From NCBI GenBank assembly GCA_041738285.1, contig JBGSQB010000229.1, positions 1 to 59,302 on the forward strand: a stretch of DNA of 59,302 bases, written 5' to 3'. Below are positions 7,381 through 15,479 of the stretch, piece after piece. A program made the translations under genes and the position numbers. Positions within the stretch are counted from its first letter, which is position 1. Every line of letters begins with the position of its first letter. The DNA is from SZUA-521 sp041738285. Its GTDB lineage: Bacteria; Pseudomonadota; Gammaproteobacteria; Pseudomonadales; Azotimanducaceae. The notes beneath the pieces were generated by a model. The model searched no databases and was not told the origin of the DNA. It saw only the letters and a program-made list of their open reading frames with translations.

Positions 7381-8591
7381 CCGCGCACGAAGTTCGACTG
7401 CACCCGCACTGGATCACCGACCAGTTCAATGGCCTTGAATCGGTCCATGATCTCTTCCCAGAGCACACGCAGCTGCATTTCCGCCAGTCGGTTGCCCATG
7501 CAACGATGGATCCCGAAGCCGAAGGAGAGATGGTGCCGCGCGCGGGCGCGGTCGACGATGAAGTCGTCCGGCCGTTCGATCACCTCGTCGTCGCGATTGC
7601 CGGAGATGTACCACATGACGACTTTGTCGCCCTTGGCGATGGCCTTTCCACTCAACGTGGTATCGCACGTTGCGATGCGCCGCATGTGGGCGAGCGGCGT
7701 CTGCCAGCGGATGATCTCGGACACCATGTTGGGAATCAGCGATCGATCGGCGCGCAGCTTGTCGTACTCGCCAGGAAACTGATTGAGTGCGAACACACCG
7801 CCCGAGATCGAATTGCGGGTGGTGTCGTTGCCGCCGACGATGAGCAGGATCAGGTTGCCCAAAAACTCCATCGGGTCGGTGTCTTTGGTCGATTCGCCTT
7901 GGGCCAGCATGCTGAGCAGGTCGGTTGGGTTCTCTCGGTTCACCCGCTCGGCTTTCAGACGCGTGAAATACTCGAGGCATTCGAGCAGCGCCTTGCGGCG
8001 CACCGGTTCCGGCGTCGGTCCGCCGGCCAGTTCGCCCGACGTCGCCATGTCGCTCCAGTAGGTGAGCTTACGCCGCTCTTCGAAGGGGAAATCGAACAGC
8101 ATCGCCAGCATCTGCGTCGTGAGTTCAACGGACACCAGATCTACCCAGTTGAAGGTCTCGCCGACCGGCAACGAATCGAGAATGCGGCCGGCTCGCTCGC
8201 GAATCGTGCTCTCCATTTTCGCGAGATTCATCGGCGCAACCACGCCTTGTACCGTCTTACGCTGATCGTCGTGACGTGGCGGGTCCATGCTGATGAAGTT
8301 GGTGGTCTGGAAGTCCACGGGGCGGTCGGAGATGGTGATGCCCCCCTCGGAGGAGAAGATCTCGTGGTGGCTGTCGACGTACTGGATGTCGCTGAACCTG
8401 GTAATCGACCAGAACGGACCGAATGGACTCTTGGCACAATAGTGGACCGGATCCTCGGCGCGCAGGCGTGCAAAATACGGCCGCCAGGCATCGCGTTCGT
8501 AAAGTGCGGGCTGGCTGACGTCGATTGCGGCGAGCGGGATGCGATACGGATCAGCGATGTCAGAACCGTGCGTCTGGATTGCCTCGGCCAT
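7347..8591 (-). CDS. Cytochrome P450, CYP153-like
   Basis: This 414-residue paralogue of the P450 at 831-2087 shares GGNDTTRNSISGG (from 253), SEIIRWQTPLAHMRR, and FGFGIHRCMG with the heme cysteine at 364. These tracts are hallmarks of CYP153 hydroxylases, which act on alkyl chain ends with ferredoxin electron donors. The ATG at 8591 is preceded by a GGAGG ribosome site. It is divergent from the SDR gene at 8685, with 93 bases between. Its 3' end overlaps the LLM gene end by 34 bases tail to tail. The residues around the substrate channel (SMDPPRHDDQ against AMDPPVHDAQ in the paralogue) differ, so substrate ranges may differ. Confidence 0.88.
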   Translation of the reverse strand: MAEAIQTHGSDIADPYRIPLAAIDVSQPALYERDAWRPYFARLRAEDPVHYCAKSPFGPFWSITRFSDIQYVDSHHEIFSSEGGITISDRPVDFQTTNFISMDPPRHDDQRKTVQGVVAPMNLAKMESTIRERAGRILDSLPVGETFNWVDLVSVELTTQMLAMLFDFPFEERRKLTYWSDMATSGELAGGPTPEPVRRKALLECLEYFTRLKAERVNRENPTDLLSMLAQGESTKDTDPMEFLGNLILLIVGGNDTTRNSISGGVFALNQFPGEYDKLRADRSLIPNMVSEIIRWQTPLAHMRRIATCDTTLSGKAIAKGDKVVMWYISGNRDDEVIERPDDFIVDRARARHHLSFGFGIHRCMGNRLAEMQLRVLWEEIMDRFKAIELVGDPVRVQSNFVRGYSELPVRLVV

Positions 8592-8684
8592 GGGACCTCC
8601 GTTGGCACCGTTGAGTAGCCCCGGAGAATGACACCGACTTGATCGGGCGGCAACTGAACGGCGATCATCGCGCGCGGGGGATTC

Positions 8685-9527
8685 ATGAAAGATCTATTGC
8701 ACAAAACGGCCGTTGTGACCGGCGCCGCCAGCGGCATCGGCCGGGCGGTTGCGACCCGTCTCGCGCATGAAGGGATGAACGTCGTGCTCGCCGACATCGA
8801 GCAAGCGGCGCTCGATGCCGTGGTCGATGAACTGACGGATGCGGGCCACCCGGTGATCGGCGTCCGCACGGATGTTTCGAAATGGGACGACGTGCAGGCG
8901 CTGGCCGAGCGCGCTGTTGCCACGTTCGAGGCCGTACACATCGTCCACAACAATGCCGGCGTCGTTACCGCAGGACCCATTGAGCAGTTGTCGATTGCGG
9001 ACTATGAGTGGGTATTGGGTGTTGACCTGTGGAGCGTGATCTACGGTGTGAAGGCATTCCTGCCGTTGCTGGAAGCAGCGGGTGAGGGGCATATCGTCAA
9101 CACGGCGTCGATTCTAGGTCTCATGGCCGCACCTCACAGCGCGCCGTACAACATCGCCAAGTTCGGGGTCGTCGCTGTCACTGAAACGCTTGCCCGTGAA
9201 CTGGCACTGAAGAAATCTGCCGTCGGTGCATCGGTATTGTGCCCTGGCGCGGTCAACACACGAATCCCGACGAGTGCCCGCAACCGACCGGCGGAATCCG
9301 CGGCGCGGCATGTGCCATCCCAGGAAGAGGACCGATTCATCTCGACCGCGAGTGCAATGCTTGCCAGTCGCGGTCTGGACCCGACCGTCGTTGCCGACCT
9401 CGTCGTGCGTGGCATCCGTGCGAAGCAATTCTGGATCCTCACACATCCAGAAACCAAACACGCCCTGCGGGCGCGGGTGGATGCATTGGTGAGCGATGAT
9501 TCGTTGACTTTCGGCGCACAGGAGTAA
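8685..9527 (+). CDS. SDR family NAD(P)-dependent oxidoreductase
   Basis: The protein has 280 residues and is a classical short-chain dehydrogenase. The cofactor motif TGAASGIG starts at 12, D37 after the second strand favours NAD, NNAG is at 89-92, and the catalytic residues are S142, Y155 and K159 (YNIAK). The PGAVNT tract and the length are standard. Its C-terminal extension (GLDPTVVADLVVRGI) is typical of SDRs that act on bulky alcohols in steroid or terpenoid degraders. It is followed after 4 bases by the FAD-dependent oxidoreductase, so the two are likely cotranscribed. Confidence 0.88.
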   Translation: MKDLLHKTAVVTGAASGIGRAVATRLAHEGMNVVLADIEQAALDAVVDELTDAGHPVIGVRTDVSKWDDVQALAERAVATFEAVHIVHNNAGVVTAGPIEQLSIADYEWVLGVDLWSVIYGVKAFLPLLEAAGEGHIVNTASILGLMAAPHSAPYNIAKFGVVAVTETLARELALKKSAVGASVLCPGAVNTRIPTSARNRPAESAARHVPSQEEDRFISTASAMLASRGLDPTVVADLVVRGIRAKQFWILTHPETKHALRARVDALVSDDSLTFGAQE

Positions 9528-9531
9528 GAGA

Positions 9532-11115
9532 TTGCACTACGACGTCGCCATGATCGGCGGTGGCCACAACGGCCTCGTCTGCGCCGCCTATCTGGCGGCC
9601 GCAAAGCTGAAGGTCGTGGTGCTCGAGCGGCGCGGCATTGTCGGCGGAGCCGCGATTACCGAAGAGTTCCATCCGGGGTTTCGCAACTCCGTGGCCAGTT
9701 ACACTGTCAGCCTGCTCAACCCCACGGTGATACGCGAACTGCGGCTGGCTCAGCACGGTTTGAAGGTGGTGACACGCCCGTACGCCAACTTCATGCCACT
9801 GCCGGATGGCAATTACCTGCGCACAGGCCCGGGCCTCGAAGCCACTCAGGCCCAGTTCGCCCGGTTCTCCAAACGAGATGCGGAGCGCCTGCCCGCGTAT
9901 TACGAAATGCTCGATCGCGGCGCGGACCTGTTGCGTGATCTCCTGCTGCAAACGCCGCCGAATGCCGGTGGCGGCCTGCGTGATCTCGTGCACGCGCTGC
10001 GCGCTGGCAATCGCGTGCGCAAACTCTCGATGCCTGCCGCCCGCGATGTGCTGGACCTCTTCACCAAGAGCGCCGGTGATCTGCTCGATCATTGGTTCGA
10101 AACTGACGCCATCAAAGCGCTGTTTGGCTTCGACTCGGTGGTCGGTACCTACGCGAGCCCCTATACACCCGGTTCGGCCTATGTGCTGTTGCACCACGTA
10201 TTCGGAGAGGTCAATGGTCAGCGCGGACAGTGGGGTCATGCGATCGGCGGCATGGGCGCGATCACCCAGGCCATGCGTCGTGAGGCGGAACATCGCGGCG
10301 TGGAGATCCGCACCGATGCCCCGGTTGCGCGGGTGGTGATCGAAAACGGTCAGGCGGTCGGCGTGGAACTCGAAGGTGGCGAGATCGTGCGCGCCCGCAG
10401 CGTCGCGGCCAACGTCAATCCAAAGCTGCTGTTCGACAAACTCGTCGACCCGTCTTGTGTCGATGCGGACTTCACCACGCGCATGCAGCGCTACCGGTGT
10501 GCGTCCGGATCGTTTCGCATCAACGTGGCGCTGTCGGAGTTGCCGAGGTTCTCCGGATTGCCGACAGCGGAGGCGGAAGCAGCCACGCGTGCGGGCATCA
10601 TCATCGGACCGAGCCTGCGCTACATGGAACAAGCTTACTTCGACGCGCGAACGCTCGGCTGGTCGAAAGAGCCGGTGGTCGAGATGCTCATTCCCAGCAC
10701 ACTCGATGACAGCCTCGCACCGCCCGGCGCGCACGTGGCGAGTCTGTTTTGTCAGCAGTTCAGCCCGCAGCTACCCGATGGCCGCAACTGGGACACCGAC
10801 AAGGCGGCGGCGGCACAGTGCGTGTTCGATACCATCGACCGCTACGCGCCGAATTTCAAACGCAGCATCCTTGGCAGCATGGTGCTGTCACCGCTCGATC
10901 TGGAGCGCACGTTTGGTCTCGTCGGTGGCGACATCTTTCACGGCGCGCTGTCGCTGGATCAACTGTTCAGTGCTCGACCCGTGCTCGGTCATGGCGATTA
11001 CCGCAGCCCGGTGCCGGGCCTGTACCTGTGTGGTTCCGGCACGCATCCCGGCGGTGGCGTTACCGGTGCGCCAGGACACAACGCCGCCGTCGAGATGATT
11101 CGCGACTTGACCTGA
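9532..11115 (+). CDS. Phytoene-desaturase-like FAD-dependent oxidoreductase
   Basis: The protein has 527 residues with a TTG start preceded by AGGAG. The N-terminal dinucleotide motif is GGGHNG, with ERR at the end of the second strand and GGAAITEEFHPGF. The C-terminal FAD motif ends with LYLCGSGTHPGGGVTGAPGHNAA, here split across LYLCGSG and HPGGGVTGAPG. This matches the NAD(P)/FAD family that includes carotenoid desaturases and PYROXD2-like proteins, usually annotated as phytoene dehydrogenase-related. No carotenoid genes are near, so pigment synthesis is unlikely. A flavin oxidase or desaturase in the local degradative pathway is the better guess. Its TGA stop abuts the stop of the convergent TonB receptor with no gap. 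Confidence 0.85.
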   Translation: MHYDVAMIGGGHNGLVCAAYLAAAKLKVVVLERRGIVGGAAITEEFHPGFRNSVASYTVSLLNPTVIRELRLAQHGLKVVTRPYANFMPLPDGNYLRTGPGLEATQAQFARFSKRDAERLPAYYEMLDRGADLLRDLLLQTPPNAGGGLRDLVHALRAGNRVRKLSMPAARDVLDLFTKSAGDLLDHWFETDAIKALFGFDSVVGTYASPYTPGSAYVLLHHVFGEVNGQRGQWGHAIGGMGAITQAMRREAEHRGVEIRTDAPVARVVIENGQAVGVELEGGEIVRARSVAANVNPKLLFDKLVDPSCVDADFTTRMQRYRCASGSFRINVALSELPRFSGLPTAEAEAATRAGIIIGPSLRYMEQAYFDARTLGWSKEPVVEMLIPSTLDDSLAPPGAHVASLFCQQFSPQLPDGRNWDTDKAAAAQCVFDTIDRYAPNFKRSILGSMVLSPLDLERTFGLVGGDIFHGALSLDQLFSARPVLGHGDYRSPVPGLYLCGSGTHPGGGVTGAPGHNAAVEMIRDLT

Positions 11116-13140
11116 TCAGCCACGGTTGAACAGCACCCGCACGCCGGCGGTGACCGAGATCCCTGGCAGCGGCACATAGGCCGCGCGGAACGACGTACTG
11201 CGTCGGGCCTCGTCGTCGAGCAGATTGGTGCCGCGCGCGAACAGCTGCCAAGTCGACGAGCCAGTCTCGAAGAAATCGAACACGACGTCCGCGCTCAGCA
11301 ACGTGAAGGCATCAGTGGCGTACGAACTCACGTCATCCTGCTCAGCGTGCCAGATCGCATCGACGTTCGCCGACCAGCGTCCTGTGACGAAGCCGAACCC
11401 GCCGCCGAGGCGTAGCGGCGGCATGCGTGGGAGATCGCCGTCGTCCGTCTCGCCGCGGACATGGTCTGCGAACAGGCGTACATGCCAGCGCTCGGTGATC
11501 GGCACTTCGACTTCCGCTTCGAAGCCGTAGATGTCCGCGTCCTCTTGCACGTAGACGGCGACCGGCAGACTGTCCTCGATCGCGCCGGTGGTCGCGAGAA
11601 AAATGTAGCTGTCGATCCGGTTGTAGAAGGCACTCAGCTGCCATGACAGGCGGTCGCTGTGGTGATGGACGGCAACGTCGATGTTGTTCGAAACTTCCTG
11701 GTCAACGCGGCCGCCGGCCTCCGCGAGGAGGCCGACCTCGAACAGACCGGTGGCGAGGTGCGCGCCGTTCGAATAAAGCTCTTCCGCAGCCGGATGACGC
11801 TCGGAGCGCGCGAAGTTCACGGCGAGGTCATAGCCTGTCGCGAAATCCCACACGATGCCGGCCGCCAAGGAAATGGCATTTTCGTCGTAGTTCGTAAGGC
11901 CGCCGTCGGGATCATGCTCGGCTGCCTCGAACCGCCCGCCGAGTTCGAAACGGCCGCCGTCGAACGGCAGTTCCTCGATGACGAACAACCCCGTCGCCTG
12001 CGATTGTGTTTGCGGCAGAAATGCTTCGGCGCCCACCGCGGAGAAGTCTCGGTCGGTGAGTTGCAGCCCGATCGCGCCGCGCCAACCGCCTAGCGGTGCG
12101 TGCACGGCCTCGAGCCGCGATTCCCAGGCGTCGTTCTCGAACGTCGTCGCGACTTCGCCGGTCGGTTCCACCTCGACGTGTTGGTAGTCGCTACGGCCGG
12201 CCCGCAGACGCACCGTTTCGATGACGCCATCGAAACCATACTCGCCACGCAGGTCGAACCGCGACTGGTCGAGTTCGATGAACGGACCATCTGCCTGCAG
12301 CGGACCTTCCTCTTGTTCACCTGCTTCTTCCTCTTCGGGTCCCGGTAAGCCGTAGTTGTTCTGATAGGTCCCGTAGGCGATGCCGAGGTAGCCGGAGTCG
12401 CCGATGATAGACGCGCCTGCCGCGTAACCTTGCGACTCACCAAAGCTGTTCAGGAGCCGTCCTTTGCGTTCTTCGTCGGGGCGGTCCGCAGCGTCCGCCG
12501 TCGCGTAGCCCGGGATCTCGATGTCGTTGGTTTCGCGGTTGAATCCGTTGAGGTGCCACGCGATTGCGCCAACGCCGCCGTCGAGCCGCGCGACGCCGGT
12601 GCGTTCTTCGGCCGCGGTGTCTCCGCGCAGTTCCAAGGCGCCACCGATTGCATCCGGCAAAGTCTCGGGAATGCGCCCATCGATGATGTTGACGACACCG
12701 CCGGTTGCACTGCTGCCATAGAGCAGCGTCGACGGTCCGCGGATGATCTCGATCGAGTTCGCGAGCAGTGGTTCAACGGAGACCGAGTGATCGGGGCTGA
12801 TGTCGGAGACATCGAGCGCACTGACGCCGTGCTCTAGCACACTGACGCGCGGCCCACTCTGGCCGCGGATGACCGGTCGGCCGGCGACCGGTCCGAAGTA
12901 GCTCGAACTCACACCGAGTTCTCCGGCCAATGTCTCGCCGATCGATTGCTGAGCCTTGCGCAGCAGTTCTTCATCAGTGAGTACGACCGTCGGTTGAGTC
13001 AGCTCATCTGCGCCGCGCGCGAGTGGCGCCGCACGTACCACGATCTCCTCGATCGTCTCGTCGATGGCGTGAACTGGAACGGCGATTGCCATCATGCTGA
13101 GGCTTGCACTCGCGAGGCGCATGAATTTCGAAACGTACAT
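11116..13140 (-). CDS. TonB-dependent outer-membrane receptor, ZnuD-like
   Basis: The protein has 674 residues with a signal peptide ending near VPVHA (residue 25) and a GGAGAG ribosome site. The plug domain is at about 45-160, with RPVIRGQSGPRVSVLEHG and EIIRGPSTLLYGSSATGGVVN. A 22-strand barrel follows and ends with the aromatic-free FNRG. The plug and the segments GYLGIAYGTYQNNYGLPG and QHVEVEPTGE closely follow the ZnuD zinc-receptor pattern. The extracellular loop that is His-rich in ZnuD is replaced here by an acidic run (PEEEEAGEQEEGP), so the ligand may be another divalent cation or a metal complex. A small CxxC protein is encoded just upstream. Confidence 0.85.
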   Translation of the reverse strand: MYVSKFMRLASASLSMMAIAVPVHAIDETIEEIVVRAAPLARGADELTQPTVVLTDEELLRKAQQSIGETLAGELGVSSSYFGPVAGRPVIRGQSGPRVSVLEHGVSALDVSDISPDHSVSVEPLLANSIEIIRGPSTLLYGSSATGGVVNIIDGRIPETLPDAIGGALELRGDTAAEERTGVARLDGGVGAIAWHLNGFNRETNDIEIPGYATADAADRPDEERKGRLLNSFGESQGYAAGASIIGDSGYLGIAYGTYQNNYGLPGPEEEEAGEQEEGPLQADGPFIELDQSRFDLRGEYGFDGVIETVRLRAGRSDYQHVEVEPTGEVATTFENDAWESRLEAVHAPLGGWRGAIGLQLTDRDFSAVGAEAFLPQTQSQATGLFVIEELPFDGGRFELGGRFEAAEHDPDGGLTNYDENAISLAAGIVWDFATGYDLAVNFARSERHPAAEELYSNGAHLATGLFEVGLLAEAGGRVDQEVSNNIDVAVHHHSDRLSWQLSAFYNRIDSYIFLATTGAIEDSLPVAVYVQEDADIYGFEAEVEVPITERWHVRLFADHVRGETDDGDLPRMPPLRLGGGFGFVTGRWSANVDAIWHAEQDDVSSYATDAFTLLSADVVFDFFETGSSTWQLFARGTNLLDDEARRSTSFRAAYVPLPGISVTAGVRVLFNRG

Positions 13141-13225
13141 TTTCGCTCTCCGTAAACGTGTGGACGACGTCACGTGTCCGGCGGACACGCGCTCGGCGCA
13201 GCGGCGCCGATATCAGACGAGAACG

Positions 13226-13567
13226 TTAGATCGAGGGCGGAGCGCGGCTGGGCGGGTGGAGATCGATGCGGTCGCCAGGCGCGAGCTGCGGTGCATTGAC
13301 CCATGGCGTATCGTGCGTTGCGCCTGCAACGACGCCGAGTATGACGCTCGGTGGCGGGGCAGAGGTACGATCGTAGTGTTGACAAAAATGACAGATGTCG
13401 CCCTGGCCATGGGCGTCGAGATCCGCTGCATGGAGGAGACTCGCCGTCTGTGCCACGACCAGCAGCGCCGCAAGCAGCTGCACGAGCGGCCGGCGTAAGC
13501 GTAGGATTCGAGGGAAGCGTTGGTGCAGCACGGCATGGAGTTTAGGGACAAAGGCTGCGTGCGCCAA
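13226..13567 (-). CDS. Small exported CxxC/His protein upstream of the metal receptor
   Basis: This 113-residue protein begins with a basic stretch and one hydrophobic segment (LVQLLAALLVVAQTASLLHA, about 28-47) that looks like a signal or anchor. A short, proline-rich mature part follows, with ICHFCQH (CxxC next to histidines). It precedes the ZnuD-like receptor by 85 bases on the same strand. Small CxxC/His proteins next to TonB metal receptors are common, so a periplasmic metal-binding role is inferred. The exact start is uncertain because the upstream ATG lies far from the hydrophobic core and no strong ribosome site is seen. Confidence 0.6.
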   Translation of the reverse strand: MAHAAFVPKLHAVLHQRFPRILRLRRPLVQLLAALLVVAQTASLLHAADLDAHGQGDICHFCQHYDRTSAPPPSVILGVVAGATHDTPWVNAPQLAPGDRIDLHPPSRAPPSI

Positions 13568-13581
13568 GTCCAGTGTCGGCC

Positions 13582-13606
13582 TATTCGTGCGCGAGGGCGC
13601 TCCCCC
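13582..13606. repeat. REP-like palindrome, second class (GCGCGAGGGCGCTCC)
   Basis: The sequence ATTCGTGCGCGAGGGCGCTCC is related to ATTCGCGCCCAAGGGCGCTCC at 32254-32278. Both look like a second REP class with a GGAGCGCCCT core. It lies in the 101-base gap between msrA and the small CxxC gene. Confidence 0.5.
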
Positions 13607-13668
13607 AATAAGCTTCGATCATTTCTGCAACACCCTCCAAGCCTGCTCTCACACAGGCTTCGACCCCT

Positions 13669-14244
13669 CTAGCGTAGCGTCGACTGCCAGACGGCCTCGA
13701 GACGACGATCGCGGCCACAACTGAATCGGTAGTATTTGTAGCGCACCGGATTTTTCTTGTAGTAGTCCTGGTGGTAGTCCTCGGCGGCGTAAAACGGTGC
13801 CGACGCCAACACTGGTGTGACGATGTCGCGGCCCAGTGCCTTGGCATGATTCGCCTTCGATGACGCCGCGAGTACACGTTCGTCGTCGGCCCCGTAGAAC
13901 ACGGCCGCGCGGTAGCTCGGCCCGCGATCGCAGAACTGGCCACCATCATCGAAGGGATCGACGTTGCGCCAGTACACCTCGAGCAGGGCCGAGTAGGTCA
14001 CGCGTTGCGGGTCATACGTCACCTGTACGGCTTCGAGATGTCCGGTGCCGCCGGCGGTAACCTGTTCGTAACTTGGGTCTGCAACGTGCCCACCCGTGAA
14101 CCCGCTGGTGGTGTCGATTACGCCATCCAATGCGTCGAAGGGTGGCTCCATGCACCAGAAGCAGCCACCAGCGAACACCGCGCGGGCTTGCTCCGCGTTC
14201 GCATAGAGCGGTAGGAGCAAAAGCGCAAACAGCAGTATCCGCAT
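13669..14244 (-). CDS. msrA: Peptide-methionine (S)-S-oxide reductase, exported
   Basis: The protein has 191 residues. The hallmark GGCFWCMEPPF places the catalytic cysteine at 28. GFTGG, HLEAVQVTYDP, FCDRGPSYR and the C-terminal EDYHQDYY are all present. Residues 1-17 are a signal peptide (LLFALLLLPLYANA), so the enzyme should repair oxidised methionine in the periplasm rather than the cytoplasm. A later cysteine near the C-terminus (FSCGRD) may be the resolving one. It begins 10 bases after the bkdB stop on the same strand and may be cotranscribed with the keto-acid dehydrogenase operon. Family confidence is high. Confidence 0.93.
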   Translation of the reverse strand: MRILLFALLLLPLYANAEQARAVFAGGCFWCMEPPFDALDGVIDTTSGFTGGHVADPSYEQVTAGGTGHLEAVQVTYDPQRVTYSALLEVYWRNVDPFDDGGQFCDRGPSYRAAVFYGADDERVLAASSKANHAKALGRDIVTPVLASAPFYAAEDYHQDYYKKNPVRYKYYRFSCGRDRRLEAVWQSTLR

Positions 14245-14254
14245 TGACGTTGAC

Positions 14255-15478
14255 CTACATGAACATCGTTGCCGGGTGTTCCAGGCACTCCTTCAGTGCC
14301 TGGATCAGCGCCGCCGCATCGAAGCCATCGACGAAGCGATGATCGAATGACGACGACAGATTCATCATCCGGCGCACGACAATCTGACCACCGACCACCA
14401 TCGGTCGTTCCACGGATTTGTTGACGCCGATGATGGCGACCTCCGGGGCGTTGATGATGGGGGTGGAAACAATGCCGCCCAGGCGCCCAAGGCTGGTGAT
14501 GGTAATGGTGGATCCCGACAGGTCCTTCGGTGTCGCCCTGCCGTCCCGGGTCGCGCTCGCGAGGCGGCGGATTTCGGCGGCGAGGTCATTGAGGCTGCGG
14601 GCTTCGGCGTGCCGTACCACGGGCACTTTCAGCCCATCTGGCGACTGGGTCGCGATGCCGAGGTGGACAGCGTGGTGGCGCATGATCACGCCGCGGGTCT
14701 CGTCGTAGGTGGCATTGCACTGCGGGAACCGACGCAGCACTTTCACCAGGGCTATGCCGAGAAACGGCAGATAAGTGAGGCCGGGCGCACCGGCGGTCTT
14801 GCTATTCAGATGCACCCGCAGTGTTTCGAGTTCGGTGACGTCCACCTCTTCGACATAGGCGAAGTGGGGGATCGTCCGTTTGCTCTCGCTCAGGGCGCGG
14901 GCGATGGCGCGGCGCACGCCGATGACCTTGATCTCATCGACCCCAGTGCGCTGCGCTTGCATGGTTGCTGCGGCGGGACGCTCCTGCAAATAGCCGTCGA
15001 GATCCGAGCGCGTGATGCGACCACCCGGCCCGCTGGCCGGAATGGAATCGAGCTCGATACCCGCCTGGCGTGCGCGTTTGCGAATCGCCGGTGATGTCAG
15101 CGGACGGGGACCGTCACTCTTTGGCGTCGTAGCAGTCGGCGCAGGCACGGGTGTCGGCGTGATGACCGCCTTCACCTCGACCGGCGTCTCTTTACCTTTC
15201 GCGGCTGGTGGCTTGACGTCGGCAGGTTTCACCGCCTGATCGGTCTCGAACGTGATGAGTGGTGCGCCGACCGCGATCTGATCGCCCGGATTACCCCCCA
15301 ACGAGACCACTTTGCCGCTGACCGGCGATGGCACCTCGACGTTCGCCTTGTCGGTCATGACATCGGCGATGATCTGATCTTCCTTGACCACGTCTCCGGG
15401 CTTCACGTGCCACTCGACGATTTCCGCCTCGACGGTGCCTTCGCCCAGATCCGGTAGCGTGAATACGAATTCGCTCAT
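14255..15478 (-). CDS. bkdB: Branched-chain alpha-keto acid dehydrogenase E2 (dihydrolipoyl acyltransferase)
   Basis: The protein has 407 residues in three parts. The lipoyl domain at 1-80 has the lipoylated lysine at K44 (TDKANVEV). An E3/E1-binding domain at about 128-165 starts TSPAIRKRARQAGI and follows an alanine/proline linker. The catalytic domain ends with DHRFVDG, where H380 and D384 are the acyltransferase residues. E2 transfers the acyl group from E1-bound thiamine to CoA. It directly follows the E1 beta gene (1 base apart). The lipoyl sequence and E1 partners favour the branched-chain rather than pyruvate complex. No E3 (lipoamide dehydrogenase) gene is in the window. Confidence 0.9.
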   Translation of the reverse strand: MSEFVFTLPDLGEGTVEAEIVEWHVKPGDVVKEDQIIADVMTDKANVEVPSPVSGKVVSLGGNPGDQIAVGAPLITFETDQAVKPADVKPPAAKGKETPVEVKAVITPTPVPAPTATTPKSDGPRPLTSPAIRKRARQAGIELDSIPASGPGGRITRSDLDGYLQERPAAATMQAQRTGVDEIKVIGVRRAIARALSESKRTIPHFAYVEEVDVTELETLRVHLNSKTAGAPGLTYLPFLGIALVKVLRRFPQCNATYDETRGVIMRHHAVHLGIATQSPDGLKVPVVRHAEARSLNDLAAEIRRLASATRDGRATPKDLSGSTITITSLGRLGGIVSTPIINAPEVAIIGVNKSVERPMVVGGQIVVRRMMNLSSSFDHRFVDGFDAAALIQALKECLEHPATMFM

Positions 15479-15479
15479 G

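Noticed and set aside
7257..8618. A 453-codon plus-strand frame over the second CYP153-like gene
   Set aside because: It lies opposite a strongly conserved P450 with all motifs, and has no recognisable domain.
9439..10734. A 431-codon minus-strand frame over the FAD oxidoreductase
   Set aside because: Its composition is shadow-like, with no motif. The plus-strand frame has both FAD motifs and a ribosome site.
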